Shown: positions 5,451 through 12,303 of the stretch, in pieces
How positions within the stretch are numbered: position 1 is the first letter of the stretch
Layout of the letters: each line of letters opens with the position of its first letter
Source of the DNA: an uncultured Clostridia bacterium
GTDB taxonomy: Bacteria; Bacillota; Clostridia; Oscillospirales; Acutalibacteraceae
Assembly: GCA_946042285.1 (NCBI GenBank)
Contig: CAMGDK010000036.1
Span: 1-12,303 of the forward strand
DNA: 12,303 nucleotides
Reading direction: 5' to 3'
Translations under genes and position numbers: made by a program
The notes under the pieces: generated by a model
Seen by the model: only the letters and a program-made list of their open reading frames with translations
The model's database searches: none
Told to the model about the DNA's origin: nothing

Positions 5451-6731
5451 ATGGTAAGAGCTATTGTTGGCGCAAATTGGGGCGACGAGGGCAAGGGCAA
5501 AATTACAGATATGTTTGCCGGTCAAAGCGACATTGTTATTCGCTTTCAGGGCGGTGCAAATGCCGGTCATACAATTATAAATGAGCACGGCAGATTTGCA
5601 TTTCACTTAATGCCGTCGGGAGTTTGCTACGACCACACAACATGCATTATCGGTAACGGCGTTGCACTTGATATCAACAAGTTTCTTAATGAGCTTGAGG
5701 ATGTTAAAAAGGCAGGCCTTAACCCAAATCTTCTTGTATCAGATAGAGCACAGATTCTTATGCCGTACCATATTTTGCTTGATGAATATGAGGAGGAAAG
5801 ACTCGGCAAAAATGCTTTTGGCTCAACAAAGTCGGGTATAGCACCGTTCTTCAGTGATAAGTATGCAAAAATCGGTATTCAGGTAAACGAGCTTTTTGAC
5901 GACGAGGTATTAAAGGCAAAGCTTAAGAACATCTGCACACTTAAAAATCTTACTATTAAATATGTATATAACAAGCCGTTGCTTGACGAGGACGAGCTTT
6001 ATAAGACTTGTATTGAGTACAGAGATAAGATTGCGCCTTATGTTTGCGACACTCATGCATATCTTGCAGACGCTCTCAAGCAGGGCAAGAATATTTTGCT
6101 TGAGGGGCAGCTTGGTACTCTTAAGGATCCTGATTTCGGTATTTATCCAATGGTTACATCTTCATCAACGCTTGCCGGCTACGGTGCAGTAGGTGCAGGC
6201 ATTCCGCCGCATGCGATTGAGGATATTGTTGTTGTAACAAAGGCATATTCTTCAGCAGTAGGTGCAGGTGAATTTGTATCGGAAATTCTTGACGAGGATG
6301 AGGCACAGGAGCTTCGTATCCACGGCGGTGACAAGGGTGAATTCGGCGCAACAACAGGCAGACCGAGAAGAGTCGGTTGGTTTGACTGCGTTGCTACTCG
6401 CTACGGTGTTGCATGTCAGGGCGCAACACAGGTTGTTATGACTGCGCTTGACTGCCTTTCATATCTTGAGGAAATCAGAATTTGCACAGGATATGAGGTT
6501 GACGGCGAGGTTATTAAGGACTTCCCGACAACTCCTACTCTTAAAAAATGCAAGCCTGTGCTTAAGACGATGAAGGGTTGGCATTGTGATATTAGGGGTA
6601 TCAGGAATTATGATGAGCTTCCGCAGGAAACTAAAGATTATGTTGAATTCATTGAAAAGGAAATCGGCTATCCAATCACAATGGTATCAAACGGACCTGA
6701 AAGAGAAGCAATTATTTACAGAAACAAATAA
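5451..6731 (+). CDS. purA: Adenylosuccinate synthase
   Basis: This enzyme catalyses the GTP-dependent joining of IMP and aspartate to adenylosuccinate, the first committed step from IMP to AMP, in the cytosol. The 426-residue length is typical. The N-terminal loop VGANWGDEGKGK carries catalytic Asp12, and GGANAGHTI carries catalytic His40. The signature GATTGRPRRVGWFD (from 299) is intact. The second signature is unusual: GSTKSGIAPFFSDKYAK replaces the common GTTGRGIGPAYEDK, and EGQLGTLKD replaces EGAQGTLLD. I recall the same variants in other clostridial PurA proteins, so this looks like a subfamily feature rather than damage. It is a single-gene unit with its own promoter and terminator, divergent from adhE. 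The SD GGGAG has 7-nt spacing. Confidence 0.96.
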   Translation: MVRAIVGANWGDEGKGKITDMFAGQSDIVIRFQGGANAGHTIINEHGRFAFHLMPSGVCYDHTTCIIGNGVALDINKFLNELEDVKKAGLNPNLLVSDRAQILMPYHILLDEYEEERLGKNAFGSTKSGIAPFFSDKYAKIGIQVNELFDDEVLKAKLKNICTLKNLTIKYVYNKPLLDEDELYKTCIEYRDKIAPYVCDTHAYLADALKQGKNILLEGQLGTLKDPDFGIYPMVTSSSTLAGYGAVGAGIPPHAIEDIVVVTKAYSSAVGAGEFVSEILDEDEAQELRIHGGDKGEFGATTGRPRRVGWFDCVATRYGVACQGATQVVMTALDCLSYLEEIRICTGYEVDGEVIKDFPTTPTLKKCKPVLKTMKGWHCDIRGIRNYDELPQETKDYVEFIEKEIGYPITMVSNGPEREAIIYRNK

Positions 6732-6744
6732 TATAAAAATATCA

Positions 6745-6771
6745 GCCACCGAGAAATTCTCGGTGGCTTTT
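6745..6771 (+). terminator. Intrinsic terminator of purA
   Basis: The 9-bp perfect stem GCCACCGAG/CTCGGTGGC (6745-6753 and 6759-6767) has a 5-nt loop and is followed by TTTT. It starts 14 bp after the purA stop. The converging protease gene ends 9 bp further on, so the same hairpin could also serve that transcript, although the U-run on that strand is interrupted. Confidence 0.85.
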
Positions 6772-6779
6772 ACTATACC

Positions 6780-9401
6780 TTATTGCATTATAATCAACGA
6801 GTAATCCTTTGCGTTAATTATATTATCCGGCACGGTGTTGATTAAAAATCCGTGAGTGATACAATCGCTTGACTTGTTGATAGGCGAGCTGTCGTGCCAT
6901 ATCTGCTTTAGCATGTCATTGGGCACATTGAACTCGTCGTAGCAATCAGTGTCGATATATGTTGACTCACAATCATTTGTTGAAGTAAAAGTGCAGGATT
7001 CACAGCTTGAAAACGGCAAGCCTATCTTTGCCGTTATTGATTGAGCAGTACTCATCGACGGTGCGCATACTCTGAATAAGCTGCTTCCCTCGGATGAAAT
7101 TGATGTTAAGTCGTTACCTGCAAAAAGCGTAATATTATTCGCAATAATTGTTGAAAGGCTTTGCAGGCTTGGTGCATATACCGCTTCAAGGCTTTTGCAT
7201 AATTTCAGTGAGTCTGTATTCAGTGCAGTTGCCTTTGGAATATACGCATATCTCATTGATTGACAACCGTTAAAGCATGAAACGGGTATTTCTCCCTGAT
7301 AAATCGGCAGAGATATGTTGTCGAGTCGTTCGCACGACGCAAAGTTTTCCCCTCGGTCATTGTATGATTCAAGCGTGGTTAGGCGCGGAATATAAAATTC
7401 CATTACCTGAAGCAAGCCGGAAAATCCTCTTGCGCCGAGTCGTGTAAGGCTTGATGCGTCAAATGATTTTATGGCGGCACAGTTGAAAAATCCTGAAAAT
7501 TCAATAGCGCTTACATTTGGTATATTAGCATAAATCATGTTAATGCAATGTGCAAAAGCAAAGCTTCCCACATGAGTTATTTTGTCATTTACAAATTCAA
7601 GCATTGAGGAACAACCGTAAAACGAGTAATCTTCAATTGACACGATGTTGCGCGTGTTGATTTCGTTCAAGGACTCACATCCTCTAAACGCATTTCCTCC
7701 AATGCTGACATTACCTTTAAAATCAATAGCCTTAAGCCTTGTACAGCCTCTAAAGCAGTTGCTTCCTATGGACTCTGTACTGTCAGGTAAAATGATGATT
7801 TCTATATCGCTGAATTTGAATAAATCGTTACCGAGACCTTTAACGGTTATTCCGTCTATTACATCGGGAATTGTAAAATACAGCTCACTGCCGCTATACG
7901 CAGTAATTATGCCGTCTTCATTTATAGTAAAGCTTTCTTCCTTTTCTGTTGAAACTATGTAGTATTCCTCGTACGATTGAAGACTTTTGATTTTACCGTC
8001 ACTGTACGCCACGGCCTGTATTTTCATAGATGAGTCAAGATTGATAGGTCCGGTGTAAAGCGTGCCGTTAGTGCTGCTTGCTCGTGAGCCGTCGGCTGTG
8101 TAGTAAATATTTGCGTTCGCATCATCGCTCGACAATTCCACCGTAAGCTTGTCGGAATACCTGCCGCCGTCTATGCTGAATTTAGGAGCTGCGGTTCTTT
8201 CACCGTCAAATTCAGTAATGCTTCCAAGATACAGATAAGGAACATTTTCCCATTTAACCGAGTTGTTATATGCAGTTGTTTTGCCGTTGTCGCGTAAAAT
8301 TGAGCAGACCTTATCAGGTGAAAGGGTAGGGCTTTTGCTTAAAATTTGAGCGCATCCTGCCGCAACAAACGGCGTTGACATTGATGTGCCGCTTGAGGAT
8401 TTGTAGCCGCCATCTGTATATGAGCTGTAAATTGATACACCGGGAGCCGCAATATCAACGCATTTTCCGTAATTTGTCCAGCTTGGAAATGCTCCGTAAG
8501 AGTCAAATGCCGCAACGGTTATACATTCTTCAATATTTGACGGAAGATAGCTTGACGCATCCTTACCGTTATTTCCGGCAGATACGCAAACACATATATT
8601 TTTGCTTACTGCAGTCTGTACCGCTTGCATTAATGCATCATCAGTGCCTCTTGCATTCAAGCTCATGTTGATGATGTTTGCACCGTCATCAATCGCTTTG
8701 TATATTGATGTAATTAAGCCTGATATTGTGCCCTGTCCGGTGGAGTTAAGACATTTGTAAGCTCTTATTTTTACATTATCATTTGTATTGTCTGCAATGA
8801 TTCCTGCAACATGAGTGCCGTGCCCCTTGTCATCCTCTTCGGAGTCGGCAGTGCCTGTTGTGCTGATATTGAAATACGTTCTCTCAATTCTGCCCGCAAG
8901 AAATTCATGGTCTGTGTCAACACCGCCGTCAATTATTGCAACAGTAATTTTAGGCAGGGATGCAATATTCGCCAGATAGTCATTGTAATCATCTGTGCCG
9001 ATAGCCTCACTGCCCCATGATAAATGCTCGCTGAATGATGACTCGACCTGTGTATCGCAATCATAAATTTCCAAATCCGATTGAGCATATTCTATGTAGC
9101 CTTTATCATTGTAGTAATTAAGAGCCCTTTGAGCGCTTTGAGTGCTGTCGAATTGAAGGATATGTAAATCGTTATATCCCTCCACCTGAGCGATGCTGTC
9201 AAGCGTGTCAATATTCTGTTTTGATTTTACTATTATACGGCTTGATGCGGGCAAATCCTTATTCTGCCTTTGTATATCCCGAACACCTTTTGTAAACGCT
9301 TCAATAGGCACATTATCGGTGCTTTGCAGGTGTATTACGGAAAAGGGTATTGCCGCAGTAAGAGTAAGCACGCATAGTATTATGCAAACAATTCTTTTCA
9401 T
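6780..9401 (-). CDS. Secreted subtilisin-like (S8) protease with chitobiase-like and BspA-like LRR domains
   Basis: This is a predicted exported serine protease. Numbering here is from the upstream ATG at 9407 (875 aa). I prefer the ATG at 9401 (873 aa), because AGGA lies 7 nt before it but only 1 nt before 9407. The order is: Sec signal peptide (about 1-25), I9-like propeptide (about 55-112), then the S8 domain (about 150-395). The catalytic triad is complete: Asp160 (VAIIDGG), His196 (GHGTHVAGI) and Ser342 (SSGTSMSTP), with oxyanion Asn279 (SAGNNG). A CHB_HEX_C-like beta domain follows (about 406-475, IYYTADGS). Next come about nine BspA/LRR_5-type repeats (about 520-755, FRGC/FYGC pattern) and a Cys-containing tail. 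No LPXTG or membrane anchor is seen. Substrate and target are unknown; surface or extracellular proteolysis with an LRR binding platform is inferred. Confidence 0.92.
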   Translation of the reverse strand: MKRIVCIILCVLTLTAAIPFSVIHLQSTDNVPIEAFTKGVRDIQRQNKDLPASSRIIVKSKQNIDTLDSIAQVEGYNDLHILQFDSTQSAQRALNYYNDKGYIEYAQSDLEIYDCDTQVESSFSEHLSWGSEAIGTDDYNDYLANIASLPKITVAIIDGGVDTDHEFLAGRIERTYFNISTTGTADSEEDDKGHGTHVAGIIADNTNDNVKIRAYKCLNSTGQGTISGLITSIYKAIDDGANIINMSLNARGTDDALMQAVQTAVSKNICVCVSAGNNGKDASSYLPSNIEECITVAAFDSYGAFPSWTNYGKCVDIAAPGVSIYSSYTDGGYKSSSGTSMSTPFVAAGCAQILSKSPTLSPDKVCSILRDNGKTTAYNNSVKWENVPYLYLGSITEFDGERTAAPKFSIDGGRYSDKLTVELSSDDANANIYYTADGSRASSTNGTLYTGPINLDSSMKIQAVAYSDGKIKSLQSYEEYYIVSTEKEESFTINEDGIITAYSGSELYFTIPDVIDGITVKGLGNDLFKFSDIEIIILPDSTESIGSNCFRGCTRLKAIDFKGNVSIGGNAFRGCESLNEINTRNIVSIEDYSFYGCSSMLEFVNDKITHVGSFAFAHCINMIYANIPNVSAIEFSGFFNCAAIKSFDASSLTRLGARGFSGLLQVMEFYIPRLTTLESYNDRGENFASCERLDNISLPIYQGEIPVSCFNGCQSMRYAYIPKATALNTDSLKLCKSLEAVYAPSLQSLSTIIANNITLFAGNDLTSISSEGSSLFRVCAPSMSTAQSITAKIGLPFSSCESCTFTSTNDCESTYIDTDCYDEFNVPNDMLKQIWHDSSPINKSSDCITHGFLINTVPDNIINAKDYSLIIMQ

Positions 9402-9412
9402 ATTCATATCCT

Positions 9413-9441
9413 AAAAAAACAGGCACCCTTTCGAGTGCCTG
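9413..9441 (-). terminator. Strong GAAA-tetraloop terminator after the YeiH gene, abutting the protease start
   Basis: On the minus strand a 9-bp stem (9441-9433 and 9428-9420, one G-U pair) closes a GAAA tetraloop and is followed by seven T's (9419-9413). It lies 11 bp after the YeiH-family stop. The U-run ends immediately before the AGGA ribosome binding site of the protease. No convincing promoter was found between this hairpin and the protease, so it may act as a partial terminator or attenuator for read-through into the protease. Confidence 0.9.
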
Positions 9442-9452
9442 AAATTATGCTT

Positions 9453-10529
9453 TTACCAGTATCCGAGAACGCGCTGCATAATCAGGCTGACTCCGGCTAT
9501 TAAAACCCAGCAGGTGAAGCCCATAGCAATAGGCTTACCGCCTTTTTTTACGAGATTAACTATGTTCGTATTAAACCCGATTGCGCACATTGCCATTGAG
9601 ATAAAGAATTTCGCAAGCCATTTTGCGCCCTTAACAAAGAGGTCCGTGTAAAAGCCTGTAAATGCACTGTCGGGAAGCACAGATACAAGCGTTGTTATGA
9701 GAGATGCACCGACGAAGAAAAGTATAAACCAAGGAAAGATTTTTTTCATCGATACCTTTGTACCCTTACCGCCTGCTTTTTTCTCTTTTCTTGTTCTTGC
9801 AACTGCAAGCACTATTGTAATCGGGATAATTGCAAGAGTACGGGTAAGCTTAACCGTTGTTGCCTGAGCAAGCACCATTCCGTTAGTAGCCTTCATGCTG
9901 TCCCATGCAGAAGCGGCGGCGGTGACTGATGATGTATCATTTACAGCTGTGCCTGCAAAAAGTGCAAAGCCATCATTGCTTAAGCCGATAGCATTACCGA
10001 GTGTAGGGAATATGAGTGCCGCAACTACATTGAAAAGAAAGATTACAGAAATAGACTGAGCGATTTCCTCGTCGTTCGCATCTATTACGGGAGCGGTTGC
10101 CGCGATTGCAGAGCCACCGCAAATAGAAGAGCCGACACCGACGAGAGTAGCCACCTTTTTGTCAATCTTAAGCACCCTGCACATTACTGCGGCAGTGATA
10201 AGTGATACTGCTATTGTCGAAACGATAACAGGCAGGCTTTTACCGCCGACAGACAATACGGTTTTAATGTTAAGAGTAAATCCAAGAATGATAACTGCCC
10301 ATTGAAGAATTTTCTTTGATGTGAAAGTGATTCCGCTCTTGAATTTTTCGTCTGATGCGAATTTCGGTACTGCTGCCGAAAAAATCATTCCTATGATTAT
10401 GGCAAATACGGGCGCACCGATTACTTCAAACGAAAAGCTGCCGATGCTGAGCCTTGCAAGTACGGTTGCAATGCCTGCAACCAATGCACACGGTAATATC
10501 CCTAAAATATTGTTTTTTAATGCTTTCAT
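9453..10529 (-). CDS. YeiH/UPF0324 family membrane protein (putative sulfate exporter family)
   Basis: This integral membrane protein belongs to the family related to E. coli YeiH (COG2855), named putative sulfate exporters; the transported substrate is not firmly established. It is about 358 aa with roughly ten hydrophobic segments. Family motifs are GVGSSICGGSAIAA (from about 132) and FAGTAVNDTSSV (from about 192), with a charged cytoplasmic loop at 246-264. I chose ATG 10529 over the in-frame TTG just upstream (10532), because GAGGA lies 6 nt before the ATG. The start overlaps the stop of the upstream PHP gene as TGATG, and its ribosome binding site lies inside that gene, so translational coupling is likely. 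Transcription ends at the tetraloop hairpin just downstream. Confidence 0.92.
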   Translation of the reverse strand: MKALKNNILGILPCALVAGIATVLARLSIGSFSFEVIGAPVFAIIIGMIFSAAVPKFASDEKFKSGITFTSKKILQWAVIILGFTLNIKTVLSVGGKSLPVIVSTIAVSLITAAVMCRVLKIDKKVATLVGVGSSICGGSAIAATAPVIDANDEEIAQSISVIFLFNVVAALIFPTLGNAIGLSNDGFALFAGTAVNDTSSVTAAASAWDSMKATNGMVLAQATTVKLTRTLAIIPITIVLAVARTRKEKKAGGKGTKVSMKKIFPWFILFFVGASLITTLVSVLPDSAFTGFYTDLFVKGAKWLAKFFISMAMCAIGFNTNIVNLVKKGGKPIAMGFTCWVLIAGVSLIMQRVLGYW

Positions 10530-11188
10530 CAATATTCCTCTATCATTTTAAAATTTTGAGATTTTAATGCCTCAAGTAAATCCTTGTTGCTTTTAATCGG
10601 TGAATCGGTAATAATTCCGCCTTTTGCAAGATTTTTTACTGTGTGAAAATCAGAGCCGGAAACCATAAGCTTGTTATTGCTTTTTGCCCATTCGAGTGCC
10701 TTTGAGTTCTGCTGCTTATTTGTTTTGCCGTTGTAAACCTCAACACCGTCAATATAGTCGGGATTGCACTGCCTTATACCTGTGCGAAACGGATGTGCCT
10801 GAAAAACAAGATAGCCCTTGTCCTTGCACATTTCAAATACCTGCTTTTCCCACGGAAGCATCAGGTTGCCTGCGTTGTAGAAGAATTCCTCGTCAACACC
10901 ATAAATCAAATAATCGTTTGCAGTAAAATAATGCCTCAGCTCCAATCCGAGAAGCACGGTGAAATCATCACCGGCATAATCCTTCATTCGCCTGTAACCG
11001 CTCAAATAAAAATCAATCTGCCTTTGAGGGCACCAGTTTGGCGTGAATGTCATAGGGCTGTAATGGTCGGTTACGACTATTCCGTTATATCCTTTTTCCG
11101 TGTATAGCTGCACTATTCTTTCAGGCTCAACGCGTCCGCATCGTGACACACAGCCTGTATGACAGTGCATTTCGTATTTATATTCCAT
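10529..11188 (-). CDS. PHP-domain metal-dependent phosphoesterase
   Basis: This 219-residue stand-alone PHP protein is a predicted cytosolic hydrolase acting on a phosphoester or nucleotide, with a multi-metal centre. Ligand positions of the family are all visible: MHCH (His8 and His10), TDHYS (Asp41 and His42), GLELRHY (Glu83), FQAHPF (His132) and GSDFH (Asp180 and His182). No polymerase, trans-acting or DNA-binding domain is attached, so this is neither the PolC/DnaE PHP region nor a tRNA-processing fusion. A histidinol-phosphatase role is not supported, since no his genes are nearby. The ATG directly follows the TAA of the secreted-protein gene (TAAATG), and its own stop overlaps the next start, so it is the middle gene of a tightly coupled three-gene unit. 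The substrate is unknown. Confidence 0.9.
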   Translation of the reverse strand: MEYKYEMHCHTGCVSRCGRVEPERIVQLYTEKGYNGIVVTDHYSPMTFTPNWCPQRQIDFYLSGYRRMKDYAGDDFTVLLGLELRHYFTANDYLIYGVDEEFFYNAGNLMLPWEKQVFEMCKDKGYLVFQAHPFRTGIRQCNPDYIDGVEVYNGKTNKQQNSKALEWAKSNNKLMVSGSDFHTVKNLAKGGIITDSPIKSNKDLLEALKSQNFKMIEEY

Positions 11189-12244
11189 TTACTTCTTTAC
11201 CTTAACATTGAGTGTTGCAGACCAAGCGCCATAGCATTTCACACCGTTTATTACTTTATATGCTCTTATTCTTGTGTAGTATTTCTTCTTCGGTATGAGA
11301 TTTTTTATTGTTGCCTTGTGCTTGCTGTTTTTCTTTACTTCAACCGTTTTACTCTTGCTTTTATAGAATTTTTTAGATGTACTGTATTGATATTCGTATC
11401 CGTCGGCAGCTTCGTCAATCTCCCACTCGTAGGTAAGCTGCTTTGACTTATTCGAGTTAAGTGATACTGCCGTTGCTTTGGCGGGTGTTATTACAAATGA
11501 TGCCGTGAGCTCGCCAATGCATTTTGAGGAATTGAACGAAATTGTTGCATAAGCTATACCCGGTAGGCAATTATCCTCGTAGCTAACTGTATATTCGGTA
11601 GGTGAAACGACAGCATTGTTAGAGTCTAATACCGTAACCGCCGGAGCTATCGGCGCACCGGTGTAAGAATACTTACCGGTAATTAAAGCTTTTGCAGGCG
11701 GTGCGTAAACGGATGATGTATAAGAGTATCCGCAGCCGATGCATTTATAGTTTGTGTATCCGCAAAGTCTGTTATCCTCATCATCATCGACAACGGCATG
11801 TATTGACTCAACAATACCGAATGTGTGATTATGCGGTGTTACTGTTGCATTAAACGAATATACCGAGCCGTCAATGGAAAGCTTGTAGTAATAGCTTGAG
11901 CCGGCTGTCATTGAGGTGGAAAATTCAAACTGTGTTGCATTAGTTGTGTTAGAAGCGAAATTTACAAGTGATTTTGATGAATCATAGACACCTATTTCAA
12001 CCTCTCCGTCAGGTGCGGCATCACTGTTGATTGAAAAGGTATAGTAGCCTGTTGCAGGACAGTCAAATCTGTACCAGTAGTTTACAATTTTGTCAGCAGT
12101 ACCGCATACAGCACCGGGCGTACTGCCGTTTAGCTGTGTGGGTGTTGCTGTTTCAAATGAGTTTGCCAGTGCCTGAAACGAAGCAGGCATTGCTGCGCAA
12201 ATCACAATCGCTAACGAAATAATTGCAGATAAAACCTTTTTCAT
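11189..12244 (-). CDS. Secreted multidomain beta-sandwich protein (PPC-like, Ig-like and FN3-like domains)
   Basis: This 351-residue exported protein has no catalytic domain that I recognise. It has a Sec signal peptide (1-27, cleavage likely after ALA) and then a beta-rich domain (about 28-136) resembling bacterial pre-peptidase C-terminal (PPC) domains, with a YWYRF...GYYTFSI pattern. A short segment holds HNH and C-G...CIGC (His138, His140, Cys161, Cys168 and Cys171), possibly a small metal site. Next is an Ig-like domain common in Clostridia (about 186-254, YTGAPIAPAVTV...YTVSYEDN). Last is a C-terminal FN3-like domain (about 257-350, GYEYQYSTSKKF, YYTRIRAYK). No wall-sorting signal is present. 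GGAG lies 8 nt before ATG 12244. It is the first gene of the unit with the PHP and YeiH-family genes. Binding or adhesion is a guess. Confidence 0.85.
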   Translation of the reverse strand: MKKVLSAIISLAIVICAAMPASFQALANSFETATPTQLNGSTPGAVCGTADKIVNYWYRFDCPATGYYTFSINSDAAPDGEVEIGVYDSSKSLVNFASNTTNATQFEFSTSMTAGSSYYYKLSIDGSVYSFNATVTPHNHTFGIVESIHAVVDDDEDNRLCGYTNYKCIGCGYSYTSSVYAPPAKALITGKYSYTGAPIAPAVTVLDSNNAVVSPTEYTVSYEDNCLPGIAYATISFNSSKCIGELTASFVITPAKATAVSLNSNKSKQLTYEWEIDEAADGYEYQYSTSKKFYKSKSKTVEVKKNSKHKATIKNLIPKKKYYTRIRAYKVINGVKCYGAWSATLNVKVKK

Positions 12245-12296
12245 TATATTTTCTCCAATAACCGTAATCTATATTTACATTGTCTTTATAGTAAAT

Positions 12297-12302
12297 ATTA
12301 TA
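12297..12302 (-). promoter_or_regulatory. Possible -10 box for the secreted protein/PHP/YeiH operon
   Basis: A perfect TATAAT on the minus strand lies about 52 bp upstream of the first gene of the unit. Its -35 box would lie to the right of the window edge and cannot be checked. A poorer alternative, TTTACT-16-TATAGA, overlaps the leader closer to the gene. Confidence 0.4.
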
Positions 12303-12303
12303 C

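Noticed and set aside
5390..5584. Short frame overlapping the purA start
   Set aside because: It overlaps purA in another frame, starts inside the promoter region, and shows no family similarity.
10530..10532. TTG as the start of the YeiH-family gene
   Set aside because: The adjacent ATG at 10529 has better spacing to GAGGA and forms the common TGATG coupling with the upstream stop.
6780..12244. Plus-strand frames within the minus-strand genes (for example 8375-8671 and 10793-11107)
   Set aside because: They lie opposite conserved, motif-bearing coding regions, lack plausible ribosome binding sites and resemble no family.

Overview
The window looks like a chromosomal segment of a low-to-moderate GC anaerobic Firmicute of the class Clostridia, most likely a gut Ruminococcaceae/Oscillospiraceae-type organism. 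The reasons are an AdhE-type fermentative alcohol dehydrogenase with Rex-like boxes upstream, the clostridial variant of PurA, a secreted protease with BspA-like leucine-rich repeats, a secreted Ig-like/FN3 protein, strong GGAGG-type ribosome binding sites and canonical sigma-A promoters. The genus is inferred, not shown.

Left edge (1-390): two copies of an 83-bp sequence, 151 bp apart and differing at one base, built largely from perfect short hairpins. They run directly into the last third of a small cupin gene and stop at the first residue of cupin motif 2, so that gene looks interrupted by a tandem structured repeat. Region 486-2442: galM (aldose 1-epimerase) has its own promoter on the plus strand. 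It converges on a small APH/choline-kinase-fold gene on the minus strand, and the two share one symmetrical terminator (1611-1642).

Region 2443-6771: adhE (bifunctional acetaldehyde/alcohol dehydrogenase, minus) and purA (adenylosuccinate synthase, plus) diverge from a 410-bp control region. This region holds a TTGAAA/TATTAT promoter for adhE, a TTGACT/TATAAT promoter for purA, and three 18-bp sequences resembling the binding site of the NADH-sensing repressor Rex. That fits redox control of NADH-consuming ethanol formation.

Region 6780-12303: four minus-strand genes. The distal three form a tight, apparently translationally coupled unit: a secreted beta-sandwich/FN3 protein, then a PHP-domain phosphoesterase (0 bp gap), then a YeiH/UPF0324 membrane protein (TGATG overlap). 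A strong terminator with a GAAA tetraloop follows. Its U-tract lies directly before the ribosome binding site of the fourth gene, a secreted subtilisin-like protease with a chitobiase-like domain and BspA-like leucine-rich repeats.

Most genes are well-known families. The less ordinary items are the hairpin-chain repeat in the cupin gene, the Rex-like cluster, the terminator abutting the protease start, and the secreted protein/PHP/YeiH operon. No CRISPR array, complete tRNA, rRNA, transposase or phage gene was seen.
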